From CAWCTD01 sp963798455 (lineage in GTDB: Bacteria > Acidobacteriota > Terriglobia > Bryobacterales > Bryobacteraceae): a stretch of DNA of 64,000 nt. The notes beneath the pieces were generated by a model. That model worked only from the letters and a program-made list of their open reading frames with translations, did no database searches and was not told where the DNA came from. The DNA lies in contig CAWCTD010000003.1 in assembly GCA_963798455.1 (NCBI GenBank), forward strand, positions 1,550,001 through 1,614,000, written 5' to 3'. The translations under genes and the position numbers were made by a program. Shown piece by piece: positions 25,752-35,476 of the stretch (the stretch's first letter is position 1; the number at the start of each line of letters is the position of its first letter).

Positions 25752-27752
25752 ATGAAACCGTATGCAGTCGGCATCGACGTCGGCGGCACTAAGATCGCCG
25801 CAGGTGTGCTCGACCGCTCCATGAACGTACTCTCGGTTCATGTGACGAAGGAGCACGCCGGCCAGCTCCCGGCACAGGTCGTCGACACGATTGAACGGGC
25901 GTACTGGGAGACTCTGAACCAGGCCCGAATTCCCCCCAGCGACATTGCCGGAATCGGCCTCAGCTTCGCCGGACATACCGACGGGCGCCGCGGAGTGGTT
26001 CTCACCAGCTCGAACATGCCGGAATGGGACCAGGTCCCGTTGCGCGACATCGTCGCCAAGCGGCTGGACCAACATGTCCTTCTCGACAACGACGCCAATC
26101 TCGCTGCTGTGGCCGAGCATCGCTATGGTGCCGGGCGCGGCGCCGCCGATCTCGTTTACATCACCTTCAGCACAGGTGTCGGGATGGGAATCCTGGTGAA
26201 TGGCAAGCTCTACCAGGGGCACACCGGCACCGCCGGCGAGATCGGGCACACCGTGGTAGAGGCCGACGGGCGCCGCTGCAGTTGCGGCAAGCGCGGCTGC
26301 ATCATGGCGTACGCCTGCGGCATCGCGCTCCGCAACCGCGCCTGGGAGCGGATTCAGGCGGGCGAAGAGACGGCCTTGCGCGATGTGGCCTGGGATGACC
26401 CTCAGCTCATCAACGGCGAGTTGATCTGCGAAGTCGCCACTCGCGGTGATCCGGTCGCGCAGGACCTCATCATCTCCACCGGCCGGTATCTCGGGATCGC
26501 ACTCTCCACTGTCGTCCAGGTGCTCAATCCGGAACTCATCGTGATTGGCGGCGGGTTGACAAACATCGGATCGATGCTTCTCGATCCCTGTCTAGAATCG
26601 CTGCGCCAGAACGTTCACCCGGTGTTGTGGGGTGCGGGACGTATCGTCCTGGGCCGTTTTCAGCAGAACGTCAGCATCATCGGAGGCGCGGCCGCAGTTC
26701 TCAGCGAAATGGAATCGGGCGAGCCCGAGACGGTCTCCGACTTCGCGCCGGTATCGCTCGACCGCGCTGCGCCCGCCCGCTCCGCAACTCCACTCTCCAA
26801 CGCGGCGCGAAGCGAGCTCGAAGGCGTGGAAGGAACCGTCTTCGACGTTCAGCGCTACTCGCTCGACGATGGCCCCGGCCTACGCACGGCCGTGTTTCTC
26901 AAAGGTTGCCCGCTGCGCTGCGCCTGGTGCGCCAACCCGGAATCGCAGCGAGTCATCCCCGAACTGTTGATGTTCGCCACCAGTTGCGTCGTTTGCGGAG
27001 CCTGCGTCGACATCTGCCACGTCGAAGTCCGAAGATACGATGGCGACCGCATCGACTGCGACCGCAAATCGTGTACGCGCTGCGGCGAGTGCGCCCGAGT
27101 CTGCCCGACTCACGCGACCGTGTGGACCGGCGTTCGGCGTGCCGCGGGCGACATCTTGCGCGAGGCGCTGTTTGACGCCGCGTTCTATGACGATGGCGGC
27201 GGACTGACGCTCACGGGTGGTGAGCCGCTATTGCAGCCAGCCTTCGCCGAAGCACTCCTGCGGCTGGCAAAGGCCGAGGGTCTCAACACCGCCATCGAAA
27301 CCACTGGCAACGCTCCGTGGGAGACCCTCGAGGCAGTGAATCCTTACGTCGATCTTTGGCTTTTCGATCTGAAGCATATGGACAGTCCGGCTCACCGGAA
27401 ATGGACCGGCCTCGGAAACGAACTGATCCTGTCCAACCTCCGGCGTCTGGCCGCGTCGTGTGCGCCAATCTGTGTGCGCATACCCCTGATCCCGGACGTG
27501 AACTCGAGCGAAGACAACCTGCGCCGGACCGCCGAATTCGTCGCACAACTCGGCGGCGCGGTCCGCTCGCTCGACCTGCTGCCGTACCACACACTGGCCC
27601 GGGCGAAGTATGAAGCGCTCGGCCAACAAGTTGAGTTCTACGATACCGGGCTGATACCGGATAGCCAGGTGGAATCCGCGGCGGAGTTGCTGCGATCCTA
27701 CAAACTTACGGTACGAATCGTCGGCGCTCGTTCCGGTAAGGAGGGTTCATGA
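25752..27752 (+). CDS. ROK sugar kinase fused to glycyl-radical-enzyme activase
   Basis: 666 residues in one frame. Residues 1-320 are a ROK kinase: ATP loop GIDVGGTKIAAG (7-18), catalytic Asp114 in LDNDAN, STGVGMGI, His166 in EIGH and the zinc cysteines C176, C178 and C183. The usual Glu after the last cysteine is Met here. A linker rich in Ala/Pro/Ser (about 320-358) leads to a radical-SAM activase: CPLRCAWC (Cys386/390/393), two ferredoxin-type CX2CX2CX3C clusters (412-422 and 441-451), and LTGGEPLLQP. The activase puts the glycyl radical on its partner; the kinase phosphorylates a hexose-like sugar. The ATG at 25752 begins the ROK motif. The stop overlaps the glycyl radical enzyme start (ATGA). 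Confidence 0.92.
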   Translation: MKPYAVGIDVGGTKIAAGVLDRSMNVLSVHVTKEHAGQLPAQVVDTIERAYWETLNQARIPPSDIAGIGLSFAGHTDGRRGVVLTSSNMPEWDQVPLRDIVAKRLDQHVLLDNDANLAAVAEHRYGAGRGAADLVYITFSTGVGMGILVNGKLYQGHTGTAGEIGHTVVEADGRRCSCGKRGCIMAYACGIALRNRAWERIQAGEETALRDVAWDDPQLINGELICEVATRGDPVAQDLIISTGRYLGIALSTVVQVLNPELIVIGGGLTNIGSMLLDPCLESLRQNVHPVLWGAGRIVLGRFQQNVSIIGGAAAVLSEMESGEPETVSDFAPVSLDRAAPARSATPLSNAARSELEGVEGTVFDVQRYSLDDGPGLRTAVFLKGCPLRCAWCANPESQRVIPELLMFATSCVVCGACVDICHVEVRRYDGDRIDCDRKSCTRCGECARVCPTHATVWTGVRRAAGDILREALFDAAFYDDGGGLTLTGGEPLLQPAFAEALLRLAKAEGLNTAIETTGNAPWETLEAVNPYVDLWLFDLKHMDSPAHRKWTGLGNELILSNLRRLAASCAPICVRIPLIPDVNSSEDNLRRTAEFVAQLGGAVRSLDLLPYHTLARAKYEALGQQVEFYDTGLIPDSQVESAAELLRSYKLTVRIVGARSGKEGS

Positions 27753-30160
27753 TTGCCACCATGCGCGAGAGCGGTCGCACGGCACGCGTGAGCCGCCTGC
27801 GCGACCGCCTGTTGGACTCCACGCCCTCCGTGTGCGCCGAGCGCGGTCTGCTCGTGACCGAAGCGCATCAGAGATACGCCGCGGATTCTCCCGTGTTGCG
27901 GCGCGCCAAGGCCCTGGCCCATGTGTTGGACCACATGAGCATCCGCATCGACGAGGGAGAACTGATCGTTGGCAACCAGGCCAGCGCCCCGCGCGCGGCC
28001 CCGCTCTTCCCCGAATACGAGGCCGATTTTCTGGTCAATGAAATCCACGAGTTCGCGCACCGCCGGGCCGACGTCTACACCGTGTCCGCGGACGTGAAGC
28101 GCGCCATCCTCGACGAAATCGGCCCCTACTGGCACGGGAAAACTCTACACGATTACGCCCAAGCGATGCGGCCCGCCGAGGTGACCCAGGCCGAGAAGAT
28201 CGGTGCGATTTCGGGACGCGGCAACATCTCCTCCGGCGACGGCCACATCATCATGAACATTCCAAAGGTGCTGCGACAGGGCCTCGCCGGCGTCCTCGAC
28301 GAGGTTCGGGCAGCAAGAGCCGCGGTGTCCCCGTACGATGCCGTCGATTTGAAGAAGCGGATCTTTTACCAGGCGGCGGAAATCAGCCTCGAGGCCGTCA
28401 TCGGGTTCGCCCGTCGTTATGCGGCCGAAGCCGAACGGCAGGCCAGTGTCGCCGAAGATGCGGTCCGCAAGACGGAACTGCAACGGATCGCCGAAGTTTG
28501 CGATCGCGTGCCGGCCCGACCCGCGCGGACCTTCCAGGAGGCCGTACAATCCGCCTGGTTCGTGCACCTGATGAGCCAGATTGAAAGCAATGGCCATTCG
28601 TTTTCGCTCGGCCGGTTCGACCAATACACGTATCCGTTCTACCGGGCCGACCTGGAATCGGGACGCATCGCCCCGGAGCAGGCGCAGGAACTGCTCGCAT
28701 TGCTGTGGCTCAAGCTGTTTTCGATCATCAAAATTCGGCCGTGGAGTCACACACGGTACGGCATTGGCTACCCCACGTATCAAAACGTGACGATTGCAGG
28801 CCAGACCTCGAAGGGGGAGGACGCGACGAACGACGTCTCCTACATGGTTCTCGAGACCATCCGCGACACTCGCCTGACGCAACCCAATGTCTCGGCCCGG
28901 ATTCACGCAAGAACACCCGATCGTTTCTTGTTGGAGTGCGCCAAAACCATCCGTCTCGGGATGGGCATGCCCGCGATCAAGAACGACGAAATCATCATAC
29001 CGGCGTTACTGGAGAAGGGTGTTCGATCTGAAGACGCCCGCGATTACGCGATCGTGGGGTGCATTGAAGCCGCTGTGCCCGGCAAGTGGGGCTACCGTAA
29101 CACCGGCATGTCGTTTCTGAACCTGCTGAAGGTTCTGGAGTTGACGCTGAATAACGGGACCGATCCCGCCACCGGCGTCCAACTGCTGCCCGGGCGCGGC
29201 AACCTCCCCGCATTCGATTCGCTCGAATCGCTGTATGACGCCTACCGAGAGCAGTTACGCTTCTATACGCGACTCAGCATCGACGCGGATACCGTCGCGG
29301 ACCTCTGCCTCGAAGCCATGGCTCCGGACGCATTTTGCTCGGCACTGGTGGACGACTGCATTGTGCGAGGCAAGACGATCAAGGAAGGCGGCGCAGTGTA
29401 CGACGTCATCAGCGGTCTCCAATCCGGCGCTTCTAACGTTGCCGACTCGTTCATGGCCCTGAAGACGCAAGTCTTCGGGCAGAAGACGCTAACGGCGGCC
29501 CAGGTGCACGAATCGCTTGCCGCCGATTTCCGGAACCCCGGAGGCGAAATTGTCCGCCAGCGCCTGCTGCACGCTCCCAAGTACGGGAATGACATCGCCG
29601 AAGTCGACGCTTTTGCCGTCCGCGTTCTAGACGACTACCTTGACGAAGCGCTCCGGTATCACCATACGCGCTACGGCCGGGGTCCGGTCGGCGGCGGCTA
29701 CGCGGGATCCACGTCGAACATCTCGGCGAACGTGCCGTTGGGCGCCTGTGTCGGCGCGACTCCGGACGGTCGCTTCTCGGGCGAGCCGATTGCGGAGGGG
29801 GTATCACCCGTTCACGGCTGCGATACCGGCGGCCCCACCAAGGTACTCTGTTCGGTTGCTCGGTTACCGACGATCAAGAGCCTCGCGCAGCTTTTGAATC
29901 TGAGGCTATTGCCAGGAACGTTGGAATCCGAAGAAGGACTCAGCCGGTTGGTGACACTGCTCAAGGGCTTCCGGAATCTGAAACTCTGGCACGTTCAGTT
30001 CAACACCGTCAGCACTGAGACTTTGTTGGATGCCCAGCGGTATCCCGAAAAGTATCGTGACCTCGTAGTGCGTGTGGCAGGGTACAGTGCGCTCTTCGTG
30101 ACTCTTGACCGGGCGACCCAAGATGATATTATCCGCCGCACTACTCACGATCTGGGTTGA
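27749..30160 (+). CDS. Glycyl radical enzyme, PFL2/dehydratase-lyase type
   Basis: 803 residues with PFL and glycine-radical domains. Active-site Cys438 and Glu440 lie in VGCIEAAVPGKWGYR. The glycyl radical loop is RVAGYSALF (Gly778). The single Cys followed by x-Glu excludes pyruvate formate-lyase, which has paired cysteines, and points to C-O (or C-N/C-S) bond-cleaving relatives such as glycerol dehydratase, CutC, HypD, YbiW and PflD. Strict coupling to a sugar kinase suggests a phosphorylated sugar or anhydrosugar as substrate, as reported for YbiW/PflD (anhydrohexitol 6-phosphates). This is inference. Oxygen-sensitive family; implies anaerobic use. Good Shine-Dalgarno (AAGGAGGG). Confidence 0.92.
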   Translation: MIATMRESGRTARVSRLRDRLLDSTPSVCAERGLLVTEAHQRYAADSPVLRRAKALAHVLDHMSIRIDEGELIVGNQASAPRAAPLFPEYEADFLVNEIHEFAHRRADVYTVSADVKRAILDEIGPYWHGKTLHDYAQAMRPAEVTQAEKIGAISGRGNISSGDGHIIMNIPKVLRQGLAGVLDEVRAARAAVSPYDAVDLKKRIFYQAAEISLEAVIGFARRYAAEAERQASVAEDAVRKTELQRIAEVCDRVPARPARTFQEAVQSAWFVHLMSQIESNGHSFSLGRFDQYTYPFYRADLESGRIAPEQAQELLALLWLKLFSIIKIRPWSHTRYGIGYPTYQNVTIAGQTSKGEDATNDVSYMVLETIRDTRLTQPNVSARIHARTPDRFLLECAKTIRLGMGMPAIKNDEIIIPALLEKGVRSEDARDYAIVGCIEAAVPGKWGYRNTGMSFLNLLKVLELTLNNGTDPATGVQLLPGRGNLPAFDSLESLYDAYREQLRFYTRLSIDADTVADLCLEAMAPDAFCSALVDDCIVRGKTIKEGGAVYDVISGLQSGASNVADSFMALKTQVFGQKTLTAAQVHESLAADFRNPGGEIVRQRLLHAPKYGNDIAEVDAFAVRVLDDYLDEALRYHHTRYGRGPVGGGYAGSTSNISANVPLGACVGATPDGRFSGEPIAEGVSPVHGCDTGGPTKVLCSVARLPTIKSLAQLLNLRLLPGTLESEEGLSRLVTLLKGFRNLKLWHVQFNTVSTETLLDAQRYPEKYRDLVVRVAGYSALFVTLDRATQDDIIRRTTHDLG

Positions 30161-30819
30161 GGCCGGGAACGCAAGCGGAGGAAGACCGAGATTGCGGGGC
30201 ATACCTGTCCGCATAAAGCCCGGATAGGATTCCGGTCGAGGCGTATTCCGCAGCGGTGTGCTCGGAATTGGCGGTTCAGCTCTTGGCACGAGTCGGGTGT
30301 GGCAGGTCATCTCGAGAGGTGTCCGTATACACGGAGAAGTGCAACGCAGTCTCGTCCGGGTGGTCGGCTACACGGAAGTAATCCAATTTGACGGGTTGTC
30401 GACATCCCGGACTTGTGCCACTCAGGGTCCAGACACGACGTTGTGGTAATTGACTACTCCGCTGGCCCGCGTAACGCGCTACCCAGGCTCATGCGGCCCT
30501 GTCTTCGGTCCCAGGCCGGTGTTCCTTAAGAGAATTCGCCCTTCGTATTAGATTGGGCTCGCCAATTGCCACAGCCCGCCCCGGTTGGGCCGCAGCTTTG
30601 GTTTTCAGTCACCCCGCTCGCTGCCCCTGTGGCGCTTTGGACCCAACCACTTCTCACGGGCCGTGAGCCTCAGCTAGGGTTTCGTCCCGTACCATGGAGA
30701 TGCCACCAGCCGACGTGGCCACACCCGGCTTGGCGGGCGAAAAGCAAATGTGCCAAACAAAGTAAATTTCGCGCAACTGCCGTGGAATCATGCGGTTGCA
30801 ATCGACTTCCAGCCGCGGC
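30161..30819. other. Gene-free stretch, right border of the island
   Basis: About 660 bp with no convincing gene on either strand. The composition is less GC-biased than around it (for example AAGTAAATTTCGC near 30760). With 23969-24550 it frames the AraC/ROK/glycyl-radical genes, which would fit horizontal acquisition. No direct repeat or integrase was found. Confidence 0.5.
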
Positions 30820-31716
30820 CTACTTGTCGAGCCAGCGGTTGAGGATTGGGCCGTAGGCGTCGACGCGGCGATCGCGGAGAAAGGGCCACTGGCGGCGGAT
30901 TTCCTCGACTTGGCGCGGGTCGCACTCCACAATCAGCGTCTCCTCCTGGTCCACGGGCGCCTTGGCTATCATCTTGCCCAAAGGGTCGGCCACGAAGGAA
31001 TGTCCCCAGAACTCCAGCCCTGCCTCCGGCGGCCCTTCGTACCCCACCCGGTTCACCGCCGCCACGTAGATTCCGTTGGCGATGGCGTGCGCCCGCTGCA
31101 CCGTGCGCCATGCATCCAACTGCGTCGCGCCGTGCTCGTCCTTCTCCGCGGGGTGCCAGCCGATGGCCGTCGGGTAGAACACGATCGACGCCCCGCTGAG
31201 CGCGGCCAGGCGCGCGCCCTCCGGGTACCACTGGTCCCAGCAAATCTGCACGGCGATCCGCGCAAAGCGCGTGTCGAAGTGCGGCACGCCCAGGTCGCCC
31301 GGAGCGAAGTAGAACTTCTCGTAGTACAGGGGGTCGTCCGGGATGTGCATCTTGCGATACAGACCCAGGAGTTCGCCGCCGGCGTCGATCACCGCCGCCG
31401 TGTTGTGGTACACGCCCGGCCCTCGGCGCTCGAACACCGAGCCTACGATCGCTACCTCCAACTCGCGCGCCAGGCGCGACAGCGTCTCCGTCGTGGGACC
31501 CGGGACCGGCTCGGCCAGCGCGAACAGCTCCGCGTTCTCCTCGCGGCAAAAGTACTCGGTGCGGAACAGTTCCTGCAAACACACGATCTGGGCGCCGCGG
31601 CCCGCCGCCTCGCGGATGCGCCACTCGGCCTTGGCAAGGTTCTGGTTCGGGTCGCGCGCGCACGCCATCTGCACCAGCCCAACCCGGAATCTGGAATCAC
31701 TCGACGGCATAGTCAC
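30820..31716 (-). CDS. Carbon-nitrogen hydrolase, N-carbamoylputrescine amidase type
   Basis: 298 residues of the nitrilase superfamily. Catalytic triad Glu49 (CLQELFRTEYF), Lys122 (YRKMHIPDDP) and Cys159 (AVQICWDQWYPE). The E-L-F and H-I-P-D-D-P signatures are those of N-carbamoylputrescine amidase, which releases putrescine, CO2 and ammonia in the agmatine pathway. No agmatine deiminase is next to it, so the substrate assignment is from motifs. Divergent from the oxidoreductase at 31765. Confidence 0.88.
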   Translation of the reverse strand: MTMPSSDSRFRVGLVQMACARDPNQNLAKAEWRIREAAGRGAQIVCLQELFRTEYFCREENAELFALAEPVPGPTTETLSRLARELEVAIVGSVFERRGPGVYHNTAAVIDAGGELLGLYRKMHIPDDPLYYEKFYFAPGDLGVPHFDTRFARIAVQICWDQWYPEGARLAALSGASIVFYPTAIGWHPAEKDEHGATQLDAWRTVQRAHAIANGIYVAAVNRVGYEGPPEAGLEFWGHSFVADPLGKMIAKAPVDQEETLIVECDPRQVEEIRRQWPFLRDRRVDAYGPILNRWLDK

Positions 31717-31764
31717 GATTCTTCCACAGCTTCAGCCACCTGCGGTACCTTATACTGCTCACAT

Positions 31765-32782
31765 ATGAAGATTGCGGTCGTCGGCCTGGGCTTCATGGGA
31801 TCGACCCACCTCAAGGCGCTGGCCAGCATCCCGCGGGCGGAGCTGGTGGCCGTCGCGAGCGACGACGCGCGCCAGCTCACGGGCGATCTCACCGGCGTTC
31901 AGGGCAACATCGGCGGGCCGGGCGAGCGGAAGGACTTCTCGAACATCGCCACCTACCGCGACTGGCGCGAGGCCGTCCACGACCCGCGGGCCGAGGCCGT
32001 CGACATCTGCCTGCCTACGAACCTGCACGCTCCGGCGGCCATTGCCGCCCTCAACGCCGGCAAGCACGTGCTGGTCGAAAAGCCCATGGCGCTCGATGCC
32101 GCTGCGGCGGATGCCATGCTCGACGCCGCCCGATGCGGCGGCCGCGTCCTGATGGTCGCCCAGGTGGTACGCTTCTTCCCCGTGTACCGCGCGATGGTGG
32201 ACCGCGTGAAATCGGGCCGCCTCGGCGCCGTGCGCGCGGCCACATTCCGGAGGAGGTGCGCGGCGCCCGCCTGGAGCCCGTGGCTGCTGGACCCGGCGAT
32301 CAGCGGCGGCGCCGTCTTCGATCTGCTGGTTCACGACGTGGACATGTGCCTCCATCTGTTCGGACCGCCCGACGCCGTTTCCGCCGTGGGCTATGACGGA
32401 TCTCGCGCGCGGCGTCGACTGGATCACGGCGCAACTCCTTTACTCCGGCCCGGCGGTGACCGTCTCGGGCGGCTGGCATCCTTCGAGCGCCTACCCATTC
32501 TCCATGGAGTACAGCATTGTGGCCGACAGGGGCGCGGTCGAGTACAGCTCTGCGGGCGCGCCGCCGGCGCTATACGCCCCGGATGGCTCGAAGACCGAGC
32601 TGCCGCTCAGCGAGAAGGATGGCTACCAGGCCGAGATCGAGTACTTCGTGGACCGCTGCATCGAAGGACGCCAGCCTGATCTCTGCCCGCCGGTCGAATC
32701 GGCGAGGGCGGTCAGGGTGGCGGGCCTGATGCTGGAGTCTCGCGAGAAGCGAGGAGAGAGAATCCCATGGAAATCGGAGTGA
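31765..32782 (+). pseudogene. Gfo/Idh/MocA oxidoreductase with one frameshift
   Basis: Corrected length is about 338 residues. N-terminal Rossmann fold: MKIAVVGLGFMGSTHLKAL, EAVDICLPTNLHAPAA, and VEKPMALD with the conserved Glu-Lys-Pro. The C-terminal part (GGAVFDLLVHDVDMCLHLFG) is interrupted by an extra C at 32397; the second part continues in another frame from DLARGVDWITAQLL to 32782. Family members are NAD(P)-dependent sugar or inositol dehydrogenases. The gene overlaps the isomerase downstream by 16 bp, so both serve one sugar-like pathway. The insertion may be real or an error. Confidence 0.85.
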
Positions 32783-33588
32783 TGTTCTGGGCGGGCGCGG
32801 ACCCGCTCGCCGCCATCCGCCAGGTGAAAGCCGTGGGAGTCCGCCGCGGGCAGCTCGGCATCCCGCCGGACATGCCGCTGGCGGGCGCCGCGCCGCTGCT
32901 GAGGACGGCGCTCGCCTCCGAGGGATTCACCGTGGTCACCATCTTTGCCGCCTATCGTGGCGAGAGCTACGCCGACATCCCCGCGGTCCAGCGCACGGTG
33001 GGCTTCATCCCTCCCGCCACCCGCCAGGAGCGTGAACAGCGCACTCTCGAGATCAGCGACTTCGCGGCGGCTCTGGGTGTGGCCAGCATCGCCTGTCACA
33101 TCGGCTTTGTGCCGGAGGACGCCGGCGATCCGGACTACGCCGCGGTCCGGGAGATGGTGCGCCGCGTGGCGGACTACGCCGCGCGGAACGGGCAGACCTT
33201 CGCGCTCGAAACCGGCCAGGAGCCCGCGCCGGTCTTGCTCCGCTTCCTACAGGACGTGAACCGGCCGAACCTCCGGATCAACTTCGACCCCGCCAACATG
33301 ATCCTCTACGGCTCTGGCGATCCCATCGAGGCTCTCGACGTTCTCGCGCCTTACGTGGTCTCGGTCCACTGCAAGGACGGCGACTGGCCCCCGAAGGACT
33401 CACCCGGCGCGCTGGGGACGGAGCTCGCGCTGGGCGAGGGTTCGGTCGGCATCGGGCGGTTCATCGCAAAGCTGAAGGAGATCGGCTACCAGGGAACGCT
33501 GAACATCGAACGCGAGAGTGACGATCAGAATCAGAAGTGGCGCGACGTTGCCGCCGCGGTCGTCCTGCTCCGCGGCTTGACCGCTTAG
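32767..33588 (+). CDS. Sugar phosphate isomerase/epimerase-like TIM barrel
   Basis: 273 residues of the xylose-isomerase-like TIM-barrel family. Metal-binding acidic and His residues are seen in FALETGQE, LRINFDPANMILYG, VSVHCKDGDWPPK and GTLNIERES. Such proteins act as epimerases, isomerases or dehydratases on sugars and inositols, often together with Gfo/Idh oxidoreductases as here. The stop overlaps the end of the converging ABC exporter by 4 bp. The exact substrate is unknown. Confidence 0.85.
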   Translation: MEIGVMFWAGADPLAAIRQVKAVGVRRGQLGIPPDMPLAGAAPLLRTALASEGFTVVTIFAAYRGESYADIPAVQRTVGFIPPATRQEREQRTLEISDFAAALGVASIACHIGFVPEDAGDPDYAAVREMVRRVADYAARNGQTFALETGQEPAPVLLRFLQDVNRPNLRINFDPANMILYGSGDPIEALDVLAPYVVSVHCKDGDWPPKDSPGALGTELALGEGSVGIGRFIAKLKEIGYQGTLNIERESDDQNQKWRDVAAAVVLLRGLTA

Positions 33589-35453
33589 GTACGGCTGTCC
33601 ACGCGCACGCCGTTCTCCTGGTCCTTGTACTGGAGCTGATAGAGCTTCCAGTAGATGCCCCTTTGCGCCAGCAGCTCCTGGTGCGTGCCCGACTCGCGCA
33701 GGCGCCCTTTGTGCATGACCAGGATACGGTCGGCGCGCTGGATGGTGGAGAGGCGGTGGGCGATGAGGATCGACGTCCGGCCTTCCACCATGCGGGCCAC
33801 GGCATCGCGGATGCGGAATTCGGTCTCGGTGTCCACGCTGGAGGTCGCCTCATCCAGGATCAGGAAGCGCGGGTTGTGCGCCAGCGCGCGGGCGAAACTG
33901 ATGAGCTGCTTCTGGCCCGTGGACAGCCCGCTGCCGCGCTCGCGCACCTGCTGGGTGAAACCGTCCGGCAGCGAGCGGATGAAATCCAGCAGGTTAACCT
34001 GCTCGGCGGCGGCCTCCAGGTCCTCGTTGGTGATGCCGTCGGTCCCCAGGCGGATGTTGTCCTCGATGGTCCCCGTGAACAGGTACGGGTCCTGCAAAAC
34101 GAATCCGCAGTGACGGCGCAGATCCCGCGGGTCCAGCTCCCGGATGTCCGTCCCGTCCACCAGGATGCTGCCGCGCTGCACGTCATAGAAGCGGAGCAGC
34201 AGGCTCATGAGCGTGGTCTTCCCCGCCCCGGTGTGCCCCACGACGGCCACGGTCTCGCCGGGTTCGACCACGAAACTCACGTCACGCAGTACCCAGTCCT
34301 CTCCTTCGTAAGCGAACCAGACGCGGTCGAACTCGATGCGCGCGGTTCCCGGCGGCAGGGGGCGCGGGACCTGCGGGGCGGTAATCGTGGCGGGCGTGTC
34401 GAGCAGCTTGAAGACGCGCTCGGAAGCCGCCATCGCCCCCTGGAGGATGTTGTACTTCTCGCTCAGGTCCTGAATCGGCCGGAAGAAGCGCATCCCGTAC
34501 TGGAAGAAGGCCACCATGATTCCCAGCGTGAGATGGCCCGCGCGCACCTGGAAGCCCGAGTAGCTGAGCAACAGCGCCAGGGCGAGCATCCCCAGAAACT
34601 CCACCACGGGATAGAACCAGCCGTAGGCGAAGATGGCGTCCTTGTAAGCTTCGAGATGATCGCGGTTGATCTTCTCGAACTCTTCGCGGCTCTTCTTCTC
34701 CCGGTTGAAGAGCTGCACCACCAGGATGCCGCTAACGTGTTCCTGGAGGTAGGCGTTGATTCTGGCCACCGCCACGCGGATGCGCCGGTAGCTGGCTGTC
34801 ACGCTGCGCCGGAAGATGAACGTAGCCGCGACCACGGCCGGAGTCACCGCCAGCAGTATGAGCGTGAGGCCCGGGCTCAGACGGAACATCGCGACGACCA
34901 CCAGACTGAGCATCAGCAGGTCGCCCAGGATCGTGACCAGGCCGGAGGCGAACAGATCGTTCAGCGCATCGACGTCGGTCGTGACCCGGGTGACAAGTCT
35001 CCCCACCGGGTTGTGGTCGAAGAAGGCAATGTCCAGCTTCTGGAGGTGGGCCATCAGTTCCCGGCGCAGGTCGAACATCGCGTACTGGCCAGTCCACTGC
35101 ATGGCGTATGACTGGATGAAACCGGAGACCAGCGCCGCCACGAGCACGCACAGGAACAAGCCGGCGAGCTGCGCCAGCCCGCGATAAGGATCGGCCGACA
35201 GGTACCGATCGAGGGGACCCGCGCTCGAGCCTGGGACCGGAGAGAGGTACTTGTCCACCGCGACCTTGGTGAGCAGCGGGCCCAGCACCTCGAATACGGA
35301 GTTGATCAGAAGGAAGACAAGGGCAACCACCACGATCGCGCGGTACGGGCGCATGTAGGTCAGCAGCCGCCGCATCAGGCGCGAGTCGTAGGCTTTGCCG
35401 AGGACCTCCTCTTCCACTAGGACCAGTGTACAGCATGGGCGCGCGCCCTCCAC
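33585..35453 (-). CDS. ABC exporter, fused permease and ATPase (MsbA/LmrA-like)
   Basis: 622 residues, or 610 if translation starts at the GTG at 35417. Six transmembrane segments (about 38-320) are followed by an ATPase: Walker A GHTGAGKTTL, Q loop FVLQDPYLF, signature LSTGQKQ (the usual LSGGQ with Thr), Walker B FLILDEATSSVD and switch His in IAHRLSTI. It works as a homo- or heterodimer exporting lipids, drugs or peptides; no partner half-transporter is next to it. Divergent from truB. Confidence 0.9.
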   Translation of the reverse strand: MEGARPCCTLVLVEEEVLGKAYDSRLMRRLLTYMRPYRAIVVVALVFLLINSVFEVLGPLLTKVAVDKYLSPVPGSSAGPLDRYLSADPYRGLAQLAGLFLCVLVAALVSGFIQSYAMQWTGQYAMFDLRRELMAHLQKLDIAFFDHNPVGRLVTRVTTDVDALNDLFASGLVTILGDLLMLSLVVVAMFRLSPGLTLILLAVTPAVVAATFIFRRSVTASYRRIRVAVARINAYLQEHVSGILVVQLFNREKKSREEFEKINRDHLEAYKDAIFAYGWFYPVVEFLGMLALALLLSYSGFQVRAGHLTLGIMVAFFQYGMRFFRPIQDLSEKYNILQGAMAASERVFKLLDTPATITAPQVPRPLPPGTARIEFDRVWFAYEGEDWVLRDVSFVVEPGETVAVVGHTGAGKTTLMSLLLRFYDVQRGSILVDGTDIRELDPRDLRRHCGFVLQDPYLFTGTIEDNIRLGTDGITNEDLEAAAEQVNLLDFIRSLPDGFTQQVRERGSGLSTGQKQLISFARALAHNPRFLILDEATSSVDTETEFRIRDAVARMVEGRTSILIAHRLSTIQRADRILVMHKGRLRESGTHQELLAQRGIYWKLYQLQYKDQENGVRVDSRT

Positions 35454-35476
35454 CCCCGCTGGTACAGTAGAGGTTC

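Noticed and set aside
27749..30160. Annotation of the glycyl radical enzyme as pyruvate formate-lyase
   Set aside because: Pyruvate formate-lyase has two adjacent active-site cysteines; here a single Cys438 is followed by Ile-Glu, the pattern of dehydratase/lyase relatives, and the activase has the two extra Fe-S clusters that the pyruvate formate-lyase activase lacks.
30530..30545. GAATTCGCCCTT, as found at TOPO cloning sites
   Set aside because: Only 12 bases match and no vector sequence surrounds it. Chance occurrence in natural DNA is more likely than contamination.
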